DNA of 64,000 nt from Clostridiales bacterium (lineage in GTDB: Bacteria; Bacillota; Clostridia; UBA1381): assembly GCA_029226975.1 (NCBI GenBank), contig JAQXZB010000037.1:1-64000 (forward strand). Reading direction: 5' to 3'. The notes under the pieces were generated by a model, which saw only the letters and a list, made by a program, of their open reading frames with translations, had not been told where the DNA came from and searched no databases. The first letter of the stretch is position 1; the number at the start of each line of letters is the position of its first letter. Below are positions 6,828 through 16,690 of this stretch, piece after piece. A program made the position numbers and the translations under genes.

Positions 6828-7961
6828 TTATTTTATACGCTCGTCAAGCTTGGGCGAATTTTCGCGCCTGAACTCCTCAAAGCGATCCTCCTCTATTGCC
6901 GTTCTTATCATGCCCATAAGCTCGTTATAGAAATACAGATTATGTTGTACGCACAGCCGCAGAGCAAGCATTTCCTTTGCCTTGAACAAATGCCTGATAT
7001 ATGCTCTTGTGTGATTTTTACAGGCGGGACAGCCACATTTTTCGTCTATGGGGCGGTCGTCGGTTTCGTGGCGGCTGTTTAACATATTGAGAGTTCCCTC
7101 TCTTGTGAACACAAAGCCATGGCGCGCGTTTCTTGAGGGCATTACGCAGTCGAAAAAGTCAACGCCTCTTGCTACCGCTTCTATTATATTTGACGGGGTT
7201 CCCACGCCCATTAAATACCTGGGCTTGTCCTTGGGCATATGGGGTGTTACCGCTTCTATAATGGAATACATTTCCTCATGGCTTTCGCCTACGGCAAGAC
7301 CGCCTATGGCATAGCCCGGCAGGTCAAGCTCTGCAATACGCTTCATATGCTCCACTCTAAGCTCGGGGTAAATTCCGCCTTGGTTTATTCCGAAAAGCAT
7401 TTGATGCTTATTTATTGTATCGGGCAGTGAATTTAAGCGTTCCATTTCCGCCTTGCACCGCACAAGCCAGCGATAGGTGCGGTCAACGGAATTTTTCACA
7501 TACTCATAGGGGGCGGGATTTTCGATACATTCATCAAACGCCATGGCAATGGTTGAGGCGAGATTGGACTGTATCTGCATACTCTCCTCGGGTCCCATGA
7601 AAATACGGTGTCCGTCAATATGCGAGCTGAAGCTGACACCCTCTTCTGTGATTTTGCGCAAAGACGCAAGGGAGAATACCTGAAATCCGCCGCTGTCCGT
7701 TAAAATCGGTCTGTCCCAATTCATAAACTTATGCAGACCGCCGAGCTGTTTTACTATTTTATCGCCGGGTCTTAAATGCAGATGGTAGGTATTTGAAAGC
7801 TCCACCTGACAGCCCAGCTCCTTTAAATCCATTGTATCGAGCGCGCCCTTTATGGCTGCTATTGTTCCCACATTCTGGAACACCGGGGTTTGTATAACAC
7901 CATGCACAGTATGAAATTCGCCGCGGCGTGCGCCATGGTCTGTATGCAGTAATTTAAACAT
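6828..7961 (-). CDS. tgt: queuine/preQ1 tRNA-ribosyltransferase
   Basis: Tgt exchanges guanine at position 34 of GUN-anticodon tRNAs for the queuosine precursor preQ1. The ATG at 7961 is chosen because GGAGG lies seven bases upstream; the frame is open 13 codons further. The 377-residue product matches family length. Seen in order: TDSGGFQVFSL with the active-site Asp near residue 89, GGLAVGE substrate loop, FFDCVMPSRNARHG with the nucleophilic Asp, and the zinc site CGCPAC plus a distal His in CVQHNLYFYN. No preQ1 synthesis genes are in the window. The Cof phosphatase follows one base later. Confidence 0.96.
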   Translation of the reverse strand: MFKLLHTDHGARRGEFHTVHGVIQTPVFQNVGTIAAIKGALDTMDLKELGCQVELSNTYHLHLRPGDKIVKQLGGLHKFMNWDRPILTDSGGFQVFSLASLRKITEEGVSFSSHIDGHRIFMGPEESMQIQSNLASTIAMAFDECIENPAPYEYVKNSVDRTYRWLVRCKAEMERLNSLPDTINKHQMLFGINQGGIYPELRVEHMKRIAELDLPGYAIGGLAVGESHEEMYSIIEAVTPHMPKDKPRYLMGVGTPSNIIEAVARGVDFFDCVMPSRNARHGFVFTREGTLNMLNSRHETDDRPIDEKCGCPACKNHTRAYIRHLFKAKEMLALRLCVQHNLYFYNELMGMIRTAIEEDRFEEFRRENSPKLDERIK

Positions 7962-7998
7962 AAATTCCTCCGAAAAATCAATTTTAAGCGCTGTGCGC

Positions 7999-8025
7999 AA
8001 AAAAGGAGCATAAACGAACTGCTCC
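7999..8025 (-). terminator. Rho-independent terminator after the recombinase gene
   Basis: Read on the minus strand: GGAGCA / TGCTCC stem, nine-base loop, then six T residues. It separates the recombinase from tgt. Confidence 0.8.
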
Positions 8026-8033
8026 CGTTTTGG

Positions 8034-8915
8034 TTATGCGCGCGGATGCGCTTTTGCGTATACGTCCTGTATTTTACTTGTCATCAGCTTGGAATACACC
8101 TGAGTTGAGGAAATATCGGCGTGTCCCATCATCTCCTGCACACTGCCCAAATCCGCTCCGTTTTCTATCAGATGCGCCGCAAAGGAATGTCTTAAGATAT
8201 GCGGAGTTATCTCCGTTTTTATTCCTGAGGTTTGCTGATAATGCTTTATCACCTTCCAGAAGCCCTGCCTTGACATTCTCGCACCGTTACAGTTTAAAAA
8301 CAGTGCGTCCTCGTCCTTGTCCTTAAGCAGCTTGCACCTCGCTCTTTCAAGGTAATCAACCAGAGCCTTCACCGCCTTGTGACCGATGGGAATAATGCGC
8401 TCGCGCTTGCCGTTTGAGGTTGTTAAAAGGCTTCTTTCGATATTTACATCGCTGACATTTAGGCTTATCAGCTCCGATACCCTTATTCCCGTTGCATACA
8501 AAAGCTCAAGCATTGCCTTGTCGCGGCAGCCCTTGGCACCGCTGCATTTGGGCTGTTCCATGAGCATATTTACCTCGCGGCTTGTAAGTATCCGGGGCAG
8601 CTTCTTCTCCACATGGGGAGCTTCCAGATTAAGGGTCGGGTCAAAGGCGGCGTTTCCGTTTTTAACCATGAAAACATAATACGAGCGTATGGACGCAAGG
8701 GTGCGCGAAACTGTGGATGTGGCTCTGCCCTGCTTTTGCAGGCTTAAAAGATATGACAAAACATTGGTCTTTGTTGCCTCGCATACGTCCGTTCCTACGG
8801 TTGAAAGATATGTTATATAATGGGTTATATCCCGCTTATAGGATTCAACCGTATTTGACGCCTTATGTCCGACATTTGTCATAAAGCTTTCGTATTCGTC
8901 TATATATGCATACAT
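8034..8915 (-). CDS. tyrosine recombinase of the XerC/XerD type
   Basis: The start at 8915 is preferred because AGGAGG lies about eleven bases upstream; the frame is open 28 codons further. The product is 293 residues, close to XerD length. Residues 1-85 form the SAM-like core-binding domain; the catalytic domain has the Arg in ATGIRVSELISL, HILRHSFAAHL with His and Arg, GHADISSTQVYSKL with His and the Tyr nucleophile. Such enzymes resolve chromosome dimers at dif sites. Its place beside spoIIM, as in other Clostridia, favours a housekeeping role over a mobile-element integrase. Confidence 0.88.
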   Translation of the reverse strand: MYAYIDEYESFMTNVGHKASNTVESYKRDITHYITYLSTVGTDVCEATKTNVLSYLLSLQKQGRATSTVSRTLASIRSYYVFMVKNGNAAFDPTLNLEAPHVEKKLPRILTSREVNMLMEQPKCSGAKGCRDKAMLELLYATGIRVSELISLNVSDVNIERSLLTTSNGKRERIIPIGHKAVKALVDYLERARCKLLKDKDEDALFLNCNGARMSRQGFWKVIKHYQQTSGIKTEITPHILRHSFAAHLIENGADLGSVQEMMGHADISSTQVYSKLMTSKIQDVYAKAHPRA

Positions 8916-9057
8916 TATGAGCTGTTCCTCCTGTGTGTACTTGTATGTATTTATCAAATTCATTTCAAATATTACTGCCGTATTGCAGGAATGTTTCATT
9001 TATGTCTATTATAACACATTTTTTTCATTTGTAAAGTCCAAAATTTTCCATTTTTCT

Positions 9058-9639
9058 TCAGCCGCCGAGGAATTTTGACGCGCTTTGCATAAATGTTGTG
9101 GTCAAATAGCCTTCTAAAAATGAAGCGGCACAAAATATAGTTATAATAAAAAAAGTAACAAAAATATAATAAAGTATAATTTTTTTTCCGGCGCGCACCG
9201 GAGAGAGGGATGCGCACAGTGACGCATACATAAGCATTGCCGGAACGGACAGCACAGAGGCGGGGAGAAAGGACAGGCTAACAAGCATTCCCCTCATGCC
9301 GTAAATGCGGTAGAGTGCCGCTGTGGTAAAGCCCATAACAAAGCCCTGTCTTGCAAGACACAAGCCGACCGCCGCCGCACCTATGCGGAAAAAGCCCGAA
9401 AGGAACATTACAAGCACAAGCACTGTATTGCTTTTTAAGGCGTTTTTAAAGGCGGCGGCGCGGTTTGCACCCTCCGAAAGCCCGTTAAAATAACTGCCCA
9501 AAAAGCCGCAAAGCTCTGTGGTATCGTCAAGGCTCATGAGATACACGCTTCCGGCGCACACTCCCGCGGACAGCAAAATCACCGCCGCAGCCGCAAAGGC
9601 GGGGCGCACGGGTATTTTTAATGATGATACTGTGTTCAT
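9058..9639 (-). CDS. spoIIM: stage II sporulation protein M
   Basis: SpoIIM is part of the SpoIIDMP complex that drives septal thinning and engulfment of the forespore. AAGGAGG lies four bases before the ATG at 9639; the product is 193 residues. Family features are four to five membrane segments, the first at about residues 12-32, a conserved loop FNGLSEGANRAAAFKNALKSNT, and FLSGFFRIGAAAVGLCLARQGFVMGF in the membrane core; the C-terminal FLEGYLTT is also typical. It is first in the minus-strand run toward the recombinase, tgt and phosphatase. Confidence 0.88.
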   Translation of the reverse strand: MNTVSSLKIPVRPAFAAAAVILLSAGVCAGSVYLMSLDDTTELCGFLGSYFNGLSEGANRAAAFKNALKSNTVLVLVMFLSGFFRIGAAAVGLCLARQGFVMGFTTAALYRIYGMRGMLVSLSFLPASVLSVPAMLMYASLCASLSPVRAGKKIILYYIFVTFFIITIFCAASFLEGYLTTTFMQSASKFLGG

Positions 9640-9698
9640 TAGTCCTCCTTTTTCATGAATATACTCTGAATTTTTACCAAAAATCAATTTTATTAAAC

Positions 9699-9727
9699 TT
9701 TACACCCGGATTTTTTTGGGGTATAAT
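9699..9727 (+). promoter_or_regulatory. promoter of the double-GH43 gene
   Basis: TTTACA, 17 bases, TATAAT, about 85 bases before the ATG at 9812; a GAGGAGAGG ribosome binding site follows. Confidence 0.65.
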
Positions 9728-9811
9728 TATAATATAGAGATATTGCGGCGAGGTTTTTATACATATATATTCGACGTAAGAGGTAAATATTAAGAGGAGA
9801 GGAAGATTGTT

Positions 9812-12800
9812 ATGAAAACATCAAAACGATTTACGGCACTTTTATGTGCGCTGGCAATGCTTATGTCGGTGTGGATTGTTCCGCAGGCGGCGGGGTCGAG
9901 GGTGACTTACATCAGCTTTGACGGCGCTTCGGACACAAATTACACCTTGACGGAGGGAGCGGTGCTTGAAGAGGGCAGAAGCGGCAATGCGCTTGTATCC
10001 ACAAGTGCGGGGACTTCCTATGCCCGGATAGACGCTTCGGCGATAAACGCGATTGAAGGGGATTTCACCTTCAGCATCTGGTGCTATCCCGCAGGCGAGC
10101 AGCAATGGTCAAGGCTTTACGACATCGGAACAGGTACGGACAAATATATTTTCCTGTGTCCGGACGCGGCTTTAAATGCCGGAAAGCCGAGATTTGTCAT
10201 GAAAAACGGCGGCGGTGAGCAGGTTCTCGACAGTGCGGCACCGCTTGACAAGAACAAATGGAACAGCGTTATTGTAACCAGAGAGAACGGTATAAGCAAA
10301 ATTTACATAAACGGTATATTATCGGGACAGACAAGCGATATAACCATAAATCCGTCGGATTTGGGTACAACAACCTCGAATTATCTGATTAAGTCCCAAT
10401 ATGCCGCGGACCCGTATTTTGAGGGAATGGTCGATGATTTTGCGGTATATGATTATGCCATGGGCGAAAGCGAAATTATCGAAGCGGCCGGCGAGGCTTA
10501 CAAAAGAATACAGAACGGTTATGTGAATGAATACAATTGCCATATTTTAAGCACCTCATATACGGTTGACGGCAGTGCGGCATTTTCACTAAACCCTGCA
10601 TCAAGCACTTTGATTACCTCGCTTACCGAGGCGACAAACTACACTCCGTCACAGGCAGTGCTTACCGCTTCGATGTATGCCGTATCCGGTACAGGGCTTA
10701 CGCTGCTTGGAGAGGCGCAGCTTTCGCTTGCCTCATTAAAGAGCGGCAGTATTACCGTAACCGCGGCGGCTTCAGGTATTCCCCAAGATACGGTATCCAT
10801 TGTGACAAGAGTTCATTCCTCAACGGACAACAAGATCTATGATACGGCTTCAATCCCGATTATCGATTATGAGCTTGCAGTTCCCCAAAAGGCTCCCGCG
10901 GACTCGGATACCACAACAAACGGCGCGCATGACCCGTCGATTGTTAAGTTTGAGGGTGATGATACTTATTATGTATATTCCTCGCATCATCTTATCTTCA
11001 CATCAGAGGATTTGATTAACTGGAAAAAATATGACTTTACCTCAATAGATGCAAAGGATATTTCAAAAAAGACATATGATTTCATTACGGCGAATTATTC
11101 GGGTACAACCATGAATGCTACCTACTGGGCGCCGGATGTAATTTATATGCCCTCGGACACACAGCATCCGTATTGGATGTATATTTCCGTATCCTGCGGA
11201 CTGGGCGGCAGAAATTCGGCAATAAGCCTGATAAAGTCGCCGACCCCGCTGTTCTGGGCGGACAGCGACAGCACGAAAACTGCCGCTATTGAGGACTGCG
11301 GCGTTGTGTTTGCCACAAAGGAAAGCAGCAGTTACAAAACAAATGCCATTGACACAAATATTTATACGGACACAGACGGAAGCAGATACTTTATCTGGGG
11401 TTCGTTCTGGGGAGGTATTCAGGGCGCAAAGCTTACGGACGAGGGACTTGTCGAGGGCGTTGATTATACAAGTGACGCTGCGATTTTAAGCTCCTGCGCC
11501 GGCTTTGGAACTTCGTTGTTTACCCAAAGAAGCGGTACGGCAGGTCCGGAGGGTGCATGGATGCTCAATAACGGCAATTACCGTTATATGTTCACCTCCT
11601 ACGGCTGGCTCGGCTCAAACTACAACACCCGTATTGCAAGAAGCGCGCTGACCTCGCCGTTTTCGGAGGCAATCGGCTCGGATTCGGATACCTCGCTTAC
11701 GGACGCAAACGGTATAAGCGTGGGAGGGCAGTATACTTCCGGCTCGGTTACCACAACCTCCGGCCACAAGCTTATCGGCTCGTACCGTTTGGGTGAGGGA
11801 AAATCAAGCACGATTGAGGGCGATGACAGCGATTACTATGTTTCCTACACGCCCGGTGACGCGCATATCTATTACGGTCCCGGCCACAACAGCGCGATAG
11901 TTACCGACAGCGGCGAAAGTTTTTATGTATCGCATATAAGAAAGGATTATATAGAGGGTGCGGCTGTTTTGCAGGTTAGGAAAATGCTCTATACCGCCGA
12001 CGGCTGGCCGGTGGTTTCCCCGATAGGCTATTCGGGCGAAAAGGAGCAGAAGCTGCCCCGCGAGCTTATCTGCGGAACCTATGACCTTGCTTCTGTGGGA
12101 CAGACAAAAATGAACGGCTCGTCAATTAAGGCGCGAAACTTCGACCTGCCGGTGCTTTCTTCAAAAATTACATTAAATGAGGACGGTACTCTGAGTGACG
12201 GTTTGGGAGAATGGAGCTTTGACGGTGACCACACCGTTACGATTACCTTTAAAAAGGACGGTGACAGCTCCAAGGACGAGTTTTATAAAAGCGGCGATGT
12301 TTTAACGATGTATGCGCTTTTGGGCTATAACAAGGACGAGGGCGATTATGAAACAGCGCTTACCGGTACAAATCAAAATCATATAACGCAGTTTGCGACA
12401 AGGTCCTTAAACACCGAGGTTTACACAGACCCGGTAACGGTTTCTTCACCGGAAATTACCGTAGAGAAGTCCTCAGGCTCAAATCCCGTTTTAGGCTTTG
12501 ACGCAAGCGGAAACCGCGTATACGGCGGCGACCCTGCCGCAACGGTTATAGGCGATACGGTTTATCTGTATGTGGGACACGATACGGCTTCGGGAGAAGC
12601 GTATGTAATGCCAAACTGGGTGTGCTACACCTCGAAAAATATGATTGACTGGGAATACAAGGGCGTTGTAATGGAGGCGTCAAGCATTTCGTGGGCTTTA
12701 AATAAAACTTCGGCATGGGCAAGCCAGATGGTACCCTATAACGGCAAATATTACCTTTACTACTGCACTTGGGACAAAACCGATTCGGGTAATCAGTCAA

Positions 12801-15475
12801 TAGGCGTTGCGGTTGCGGACAGTCCGCTGGGACCATTTGTTGACAAGGGTACACCCCTTATAAAGGGCTCGGTGACCGTTCCCGCCACAAGCAATTACAA
12901 CGATATTGACCCGACCGCATGGATTGAAACGGACAAAAACGGCGTTGAGCACCGTTATCTTGCCTGGGGCAACGGCAAATATTATATGTGCGAGCTTAAC
13001 GAGGATATGATAAGCGTTACCGACAAAAACGGCGACGGCACAATCGACATGGCAGATATAAAAAATCAGCGTTTCACCTATATGGGCGAGGGGAACTGGT
13101 TTACCGAGGCACCATGGCTTTACCGCAGACAGGATGAAAACGGAAATTATTACGGCCCCTATTACACCTTCTTTGCCCAGAACTGGCGCGAGGAAATGGC
13201 GTATGCGGTATCCGATGATTTAAGCAAAAACGTATGGACGTATAAGGGACAGCTTATGCCGCCGACAGCAACCTCGAACACAAACCATCCGTCGGTAATT
13301 GATTTTAACCAAAAGACCTATTTCATTTACCACAACGGCGCTTTGGAGAATGGCAGCGGATTTAGGCGTTCGGTATGCATACAGGAACTGGAATTTGACG
13401 AGGACGGAAATGTTTATCCGCTGACGGAAACCTCAACGGGGCTTGGCGGTACATCAACGTCAATTAAGACAAAGAGCCAAAAATATCTCGGTCATGCCGA
13501 ATTTACCAACCCTTCGGCAGACGGCAGTTATCCCTTGTCAAAGGAAATTATTCTTGCCGATAAGGAGGACGGTTTAAATACCGCATGGGAAATAGTTCCG
13601 GGACTTTATGAGGGTACAAATGACAGCTATGTTTCAATTCAGTCCGTAAACAAGCCGGGGCTTTATATAAAGGCTGACGGTGCAAACGCGGTGCTTACGG
13701 CAAATTCGGACGGAACACAGCAGCAGGCAATGACCTTTAAGACCGTAAAGGCATTAGACGGATCTGACGGGGTTTCCTTTGAGAGCGTAAGTGAGCCGTA
13801 TAAATACCTGACCGCTTCGGAGGGAGTGCTGTGTCTTAGCTATGCGACCGACAAGGATGCCTGCGTATTTACAACCGGCGCGGTTTCGCCCACGCCCGTT
13901 CCGACGCTTGCACCCGCTCCGACTCCGACCCCGGAGCCTACACTTTCGCCGAATGTAAGCAATAGCTTTGACAATGAAACGGCAAGGGAGCTTTCAAACG
14001 GTTATAAAAACCAGATTACCGTAACCGATATTGAGGGAGTTACGCTTTATATAAGCGGCAAGGACTCCGATTCATCGGCGGCAACAAGCTATTGGGCAAT
14101 AGCATCCGGCGGTACTGCGGGCAATGCGCTTGTTATGCAGTCGGGCAAATATGTAAGCGCAAACAGAGGACCGAGGGTGCAGTTTAACACACCCTATATT
14201 CCCGATGGCGGCTGTACGGTGCTTACAGTAAATATCAGCCGCGGCGCAAATCAGCTTGTCAGATACAACGATGATACCCAAACGGAAACGGGAACGGATA
14301 TAAGCGCATACTTCCCCGAGGGAGAATATACCGAGTTTAAGACCATAATAATAAACGATAATATGACCTATGCACGTTTAATTTATGCAGGCGGTACGCT
14401 TATCGCTTCGGATTATACGGAAAGCTTCCCGGTTATATGGGGTACGACCGTAAACAGTACAAATGCCAAGCTGTACTTTGATGATTTGAGCATTGTAACC
14501 GACGCGGAGCCGGAGCCTATGAGGGCACAGATTGCATACGCGTATGCTTCGGACAAGAGCGTTAATTTCACATTAAAAAATGCAGTGCTTTATAAAACGG
14601 TGGCAGTATATGCCGCAGAGTATGATACATCGGGAAAGCTTGTGGGTATGGCGGCAAAGGCGGTTTCAATTTCGGCAACGGAACAGGAGGTTTCGATTGA
14701 TTATGAGAGGAAATCGGCGGACAACACTCTGAAGCTTTATGTATGGCAGAACATGATGGCGGCGGCGCAAAGCACTGAGGTAACTGCGTCAAGTGACCCT
14801 AAATATGCCCCGGATGTGTATTATGATTTTAACGGTGATTTGTCCGCTCTTACCTCTGTAAATTCCCTGGGAGGAGAGGAAAATGCGCCTGCTCAAATTG
14901 CAACGGAAACGGGCAAAAGCGGTAAGGATGGAGATAAGGCTTTAAGCTTTGGCGGCAGCGGCTCCGGAGGAGTAATACTCGACAAAGCACCCGAATCAAG
15001 GCAGTACACCATATCCTTTGATGTAAAGCTTAACCAGTCGACAAAGTACACGCCGTTTATACTTATGGCAGACTACTATGAGGATCAAACAACGGCAAAA
15101 ATCTTAGACACTGATGCAAAATGGGTATCGATTGCTCCGCAGGGCTGGCAGGAAACGCTTACAAGCGGACCGATGATTTGGTCGCGTGACGTAGTGGGCG
15201 GAAATTCATGGAATGACCTCTACAGTGCGAACAATAACACCATGAAGCTTGGAGAATGGCAGAATATAACGGTAACTGCCAACGGCGCAAGCGGTGCGAT
15301 ATACGTTGACGGTGCGCTTGTTGCTTCGGGAAATATTGCAGATGTTATAGACGGCACAACAAAGCTGTTTATAGGTGTGAATTTCTGGGATACGCCCCTT
15401 AACGGCGCGGTCGATAATATAAAAATCTATAACAGAACACTTAACGATACCGAGGTTGCAATAATCGCACAGTAA
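9812..15475 (+). CDS. secreted 1887-residue two-module GH43 arabinan/arabinoxylan hydrolase
   Basis: Signal peptide (residues 1-27), then a LamG/concanavalin-like module (about 30-230). The first GH43 five-bladed propeller spans about 365-740: base Asp374 in GAHDPSIV, Asp514 in AIDTNIY and acid Glu580 in GPEGAW. An arabinanase C-terminal beta domain (about 750-850, GTYDLASVG) follows. A second GH43 runs about 890-1200 with Asp907, Asp1033 (DIDPTAW) and Glu1099 (FTEAPW). Residues 1215-1370 resemble an AbfB/CBM42 beta-trefoil, then a Pro-Thr linker (about 1360-1383), an unidentified beta domain and a final LamG (about 1664-1887). The first propeller looks like an endo-1,5-alpha-arabinanase; the second an arabinofuranosidase or xylosidase. 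No SLH or sortase anchor is seen. Confidence 0.88.
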   Translation: MKTSKRFTALLCALAMLMSVWIVPQAAGSRVTYISFDGASDTNYTLTEGAVLEEGRSGNALVSTSAGTSYARIDASAINAIEGDFTFSIWCYPAGEQQWSRLYDIGTGTDKYIFLCPDAALNAGKPRFVMKNGGGEQVLDSAAPLDKNKWNSVIVTRENGISKIYINGILSGQTSDITINPSDLGTTTSNYLIKSQYAADPYFEGMVDDFAVYDYAMGESEIIEAAGEAYKRIQNGYVNEYNCHILSTSYTVDGSAAFSLNPASSTLITSLTEATNYTPSQAVLTASMYAVSGTGLTLLGEAQLSLASLKSGSITVTAAASGIPQDTVSIVTRVHSSTDNKIYDTASIPIIDYELAVPQKAPADSDTTTNGAHDPSIVKFEGDDTYYVYSSHHLIFTSEDLINWKKYDFTSIDAKDISKKTYDFITANYSGTTMNATYWAPDVIYMPSDTQHPYWMYISVSCGLGGRNSAISLIKSPTPLFWADSDSTKTAAIEDCGVVFATKESSSYKTNAIDTNIYTDTDGSRYFIWGSFWGGIQGAKLTDEGLVEGVDYTSDAAILSSCAGFGTSLFTQRSGTAGPEGAWMLNNGNYRYMFTSYGWLGSNYNTRIARSALTSPFSEAIGSDSDTSLTDANGISVGGQYTSGSVTTTSGHKLIGSYRLGEGKSSTIEGDDSDYYVSYTPGDAHIYYGPGHNSAIVTDSGESFYVSHIRKDYIEGAAVLQVRKMLYTADGWPVVSPIGYSGEKEQKLPRELICGTYDLASVGQTKMNGSSIKARNFDLPVLSSKITLNEDGTLSDGLGEWSFDGDHTVTITFKKDGDSSKDEFYKSGDVLTMYALLGYNKDEGDYETALTGTNQNHITQFATRSLNTEVYTDPVTVSSPEITVEKSSGSNPVLGFDASGNRVYGGDPAATVIGDTVYLYVGHDTASGEAYVMPNWVCYTSKNMIDWEYKGVVMEASSISWALNKTSAWASQMVPYNGKYYLYYCTWDKTDSGNQSIGVAVADSPLGPFVDKGTPLIKGSVTVPATSNYNDIDPTAWIETDKNGVEHRYLAWGNGKYYMCELNEDMISVTDKNGDGTIDMADIKNQRFTYMGEGNWFTEAPWLYRRQDENGNYYGPYYTFFAQNWREEMAYAVSDDLSKNVWTYKGQLMPPTATSNTNHPSVIDFNQKTYFIYHNGALENGSGFRRSVCIQELEFDEDGNVYPLTETSTGLGGTSTSIKTKSQKYLGHAEFTNPSADGSYPLSKEIILADKEDGLNTAWEIVPGLYEGTNDSYVSIQSVNKPGLYIKADGANAVLTANSDGTQQQAMTFKTVKALDGSDGVSFESVSEPYKYLTASEGVLCLSYATDKDACVFTTGAVSPTPVPTLAPAPTPTPEPTLSPNVSNSFDNETARELSNGYKNQITVTDIEGVTLYISGKDSDSSAATSYWAIASGGTAGNALVMQSGKYVSANRGPRVQFNTPYIPDGGCTVLTVNISRGANQLVRYNDDTQTETGTDISAYFPEGEYTEFKTIIINDNMTYARLIYAGGTLIASDYTESFPVIWGTTVNSTNAKLYFDDLSIVTDAEPEPMRAQIAYAYASDKSVNFTLKNAVLYKTVAVYAAEYDTSGKLVGMAAKAVSISATEQEVSIDYERKSADNTLKLYVWQNMMAAAQSTEVTASSDPKYAPDVYYDFNGDLSALTSVNSLGGEENAPAQIATETGKSGKDGDKALSFGGSGSGGVILDKAPESRQYTISFDVKLNQSTKYTPFILMADYYEDQTTAKILDTDAKWVSIAPQGWQETLTSGPMIWSRDVVGGNSWNDLYSANNNTMKLGEWQNITVTANGASGAIYVDGALVASGNIADVIDGTTKLFIGVNFWDTPLNGAVDNIKIYNRTLNDTEVAIIAQ

Positions 15476-15488
15476 AACGAACAAGCCG

Positions 15489-15515
15489 AGCGGGCAGTCA
15501 TCATGACTGCCCGCT
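15489..15515. terminator. hairpin between convergent genes, likely terminator
   Basis: Perfect 12-bp stem AGCGGGCAGTCA / TGACTGCCCGCT with a three-base loop. It lies between the GH43 stop and the hepT stop; the T tract is weak on both strands. Confidence 0.6.
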
Positions 15516-15850
15516 TAATCAATACAATTATATAAATTTTGCAATTGTTCCCTCAATTCAGATAAATCATTTTTTATAATATCCCATATAAGTATAAGAT
15601 TTACACCTTCATAATCATGTACAATTCTGTTTCTCAAGCCATATAAAACGCGCCATGGAATATGGCTGTTCGCACTTGCAAAATCATCATCAATCTTATT
15701 TGCAAGCTCACCGATTTGGCTGAGATTAAAGACACAGGCATCTACAAGAATAGTATTCTCTGAAAAGCTTTCATATGTGCAGTTTTTTGTATAATCAATA
15801 ATTTTATCTGTGTATTTGATGATTTTCTCCACTATAATTTTATGCTTCAT
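15515..15850 (-). CDS. hepT: HepT-family HEPN ribonuclease toxin
   Basis: The 111-residue product is a DUF86/HepT four-helix protein. The HEPN catalytic motif R-x4-6-H-x-Y is visible as RNRIVHDY near residue 75, preceded by the conserved IPWRVLYGLRN. HepT toxins cleave RNA and are silenced when the partner MntA adds AMP to the tyrosine of this motif. The gene overlaps the upstream mntA by 11 bases, giving the usual coupled antitoxin-toxin order. Confidence 0.88.
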   Translation of the reverse strand: MKHKIIVEKIIKYTDKIIDYTKNCTYESFSENTILVDACVFNLSQIGELANKIDDDFASANSHIPWRVLYGLRNRIVHDYEGVNLILIWDIIKNDLSELREQLQNLYNCID

Positions 15851-16142
15851 ATATTATAACTCCATCTCTGTTAATTTCATTATAAATCGTTGAGTTGGGG
15901 ATAATATGCGTCACGTCAAAAACATCAACCTCTTTATTAAGTGCGGTGTGTATATCCTCAATCAAGCCGACAAACTTTAATCCTCTAAGACCGCTGTCAA
16001 GGAGTAAATCTATGTCGCTTTGCGGAGTTGCCAGCCCTTTGGCGTATGAGCCGAATAATGTTGCTTTCCGTATCTGATATTTATTAAATACCGGATTTAA
16101 AGCAGATTGAATATTGTTGATAGTATAAATGTTATCTGACAT
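15840..16142 (-). CDS. mntA: MntA-family nucleotidyltransferase antitoxin
   Basis: A 100-residue minimal nucleotidyltransferase. The signature G-S-x10-D-x-D is present as GSYAKGLATPQSDIDLLL at about residues 31-48, with a later Asp in EVDVFDV completing the metal site. MntA proteins AMPylate and so inactivate HepT. It is first of the pair and preceded by AAGGAGGCGG on the minus strand. Regulation of the operon cannot be judged from the sequence. Confidence 0.88.
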   Translation of the reverse strand: MSDNIYTINNIQSALNPVFNKYQIRKATLFGSYAKGLATPQSDIDLLLDSGLRGLKFVGLIEDIHTALNKEVDVFDVTHIIPNSTIYNEINRDGVIIYEA

Positions 16143-16358
16143 AGTATCCGCCTCCTTTTCTTTGATAGATATATTATATCATATATTATGGGATTTGTAA
16201 ATAAAAATCATAACGTTTATGCCTTTTCGGAGCAAAAGGATTTCATAAAACCATTGCTTTAATAAATGAAGTATGATTTTAAAGTCAACTGTATACAGTT
16301 AAACTTTTTGCAGTTATTATTATAAAATAAATATATACCGCAGAAAGGATTGATTGCA

Positions 16359-16601
16359 ATGACTGTCGGCGAAGCAACGGCAAAAAGAATTATCGGGCTG
16401 TGTGAGCAGTATAAAATAACTCCCAATAAGCTTAGCACCATATCGGGAATAACTCAATCAACAATAAACAACATTATAAATACGGGAAGTAAAAATCCTA
16501 CGGTTTCAACTATAAAAAAGATATGTGACGGATTAGAAATAACTCTTGCCGAGTTTTTTGATGATGAACTTTTCGCTTCTCTTGAACAAGAGGTACGGTA
16601 A
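16359..16601 (+). CDS. XRE-family helix-turn-helix regulator
   Basis: The ATG at 16359 is preferred to the TTG at 16350 because AGAAAGGA lies about nine bases upstream. The 80-residue product is a single Cro/CI-type domain: KRIIGLCEQYKITPNKLSTISGITQSTINNII, then PTVSTIKKICDGLEITLAEFF. The C-terminal tail FDDELFASLEQEVR is short and acidic. It converges with another XRE gene across a shared terminator. The target is unknown; the family suits control of a small locus or element. Confidence 0.85.
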   Translation: MTVGEATAKRIIGLCEQYKITPNKLSTISGITQSTINNIINTGSKNPTVSTIKKICDGLEITLAEFFDDELFASLEQEVR

Positions 16602-16643
16602 GGGAGATGATTTGAGTTTGACCTTTGTAACTTCGCATTATAT

Positions 16644-16690
16644 AAAAATCACATTGCTTTTGCCCAATTGGCACAAGCAATGTGATTTTT
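16644..16690. terminator. bidirectional terminator between two XRE genes
   Basis: Perfect 16-bp stem AAAAATCACATTGCTT / AAGCAATGTGATTTTT with a 15-base loop and T runs on both strands, placed between convergent genes. Confidence 0.9.

Noticed and set aside
8034..8915. Phage or integrative-element integrase
   Set aside because: Length and motifs fit XerD, the neighbour is spoIIM, and no att site, excisionase or phage gene is adjacent.
16644..16690. CCAATTGGGCA and TGTGATTTT shared with the 3' flank of tRNA-fMet (32690-32718), possible attachment site
   Set aside because: The shared core is itself a palindrome, spacing differs, and no other tRNA sequence is present; it is more simply two terminators of similar sequence.
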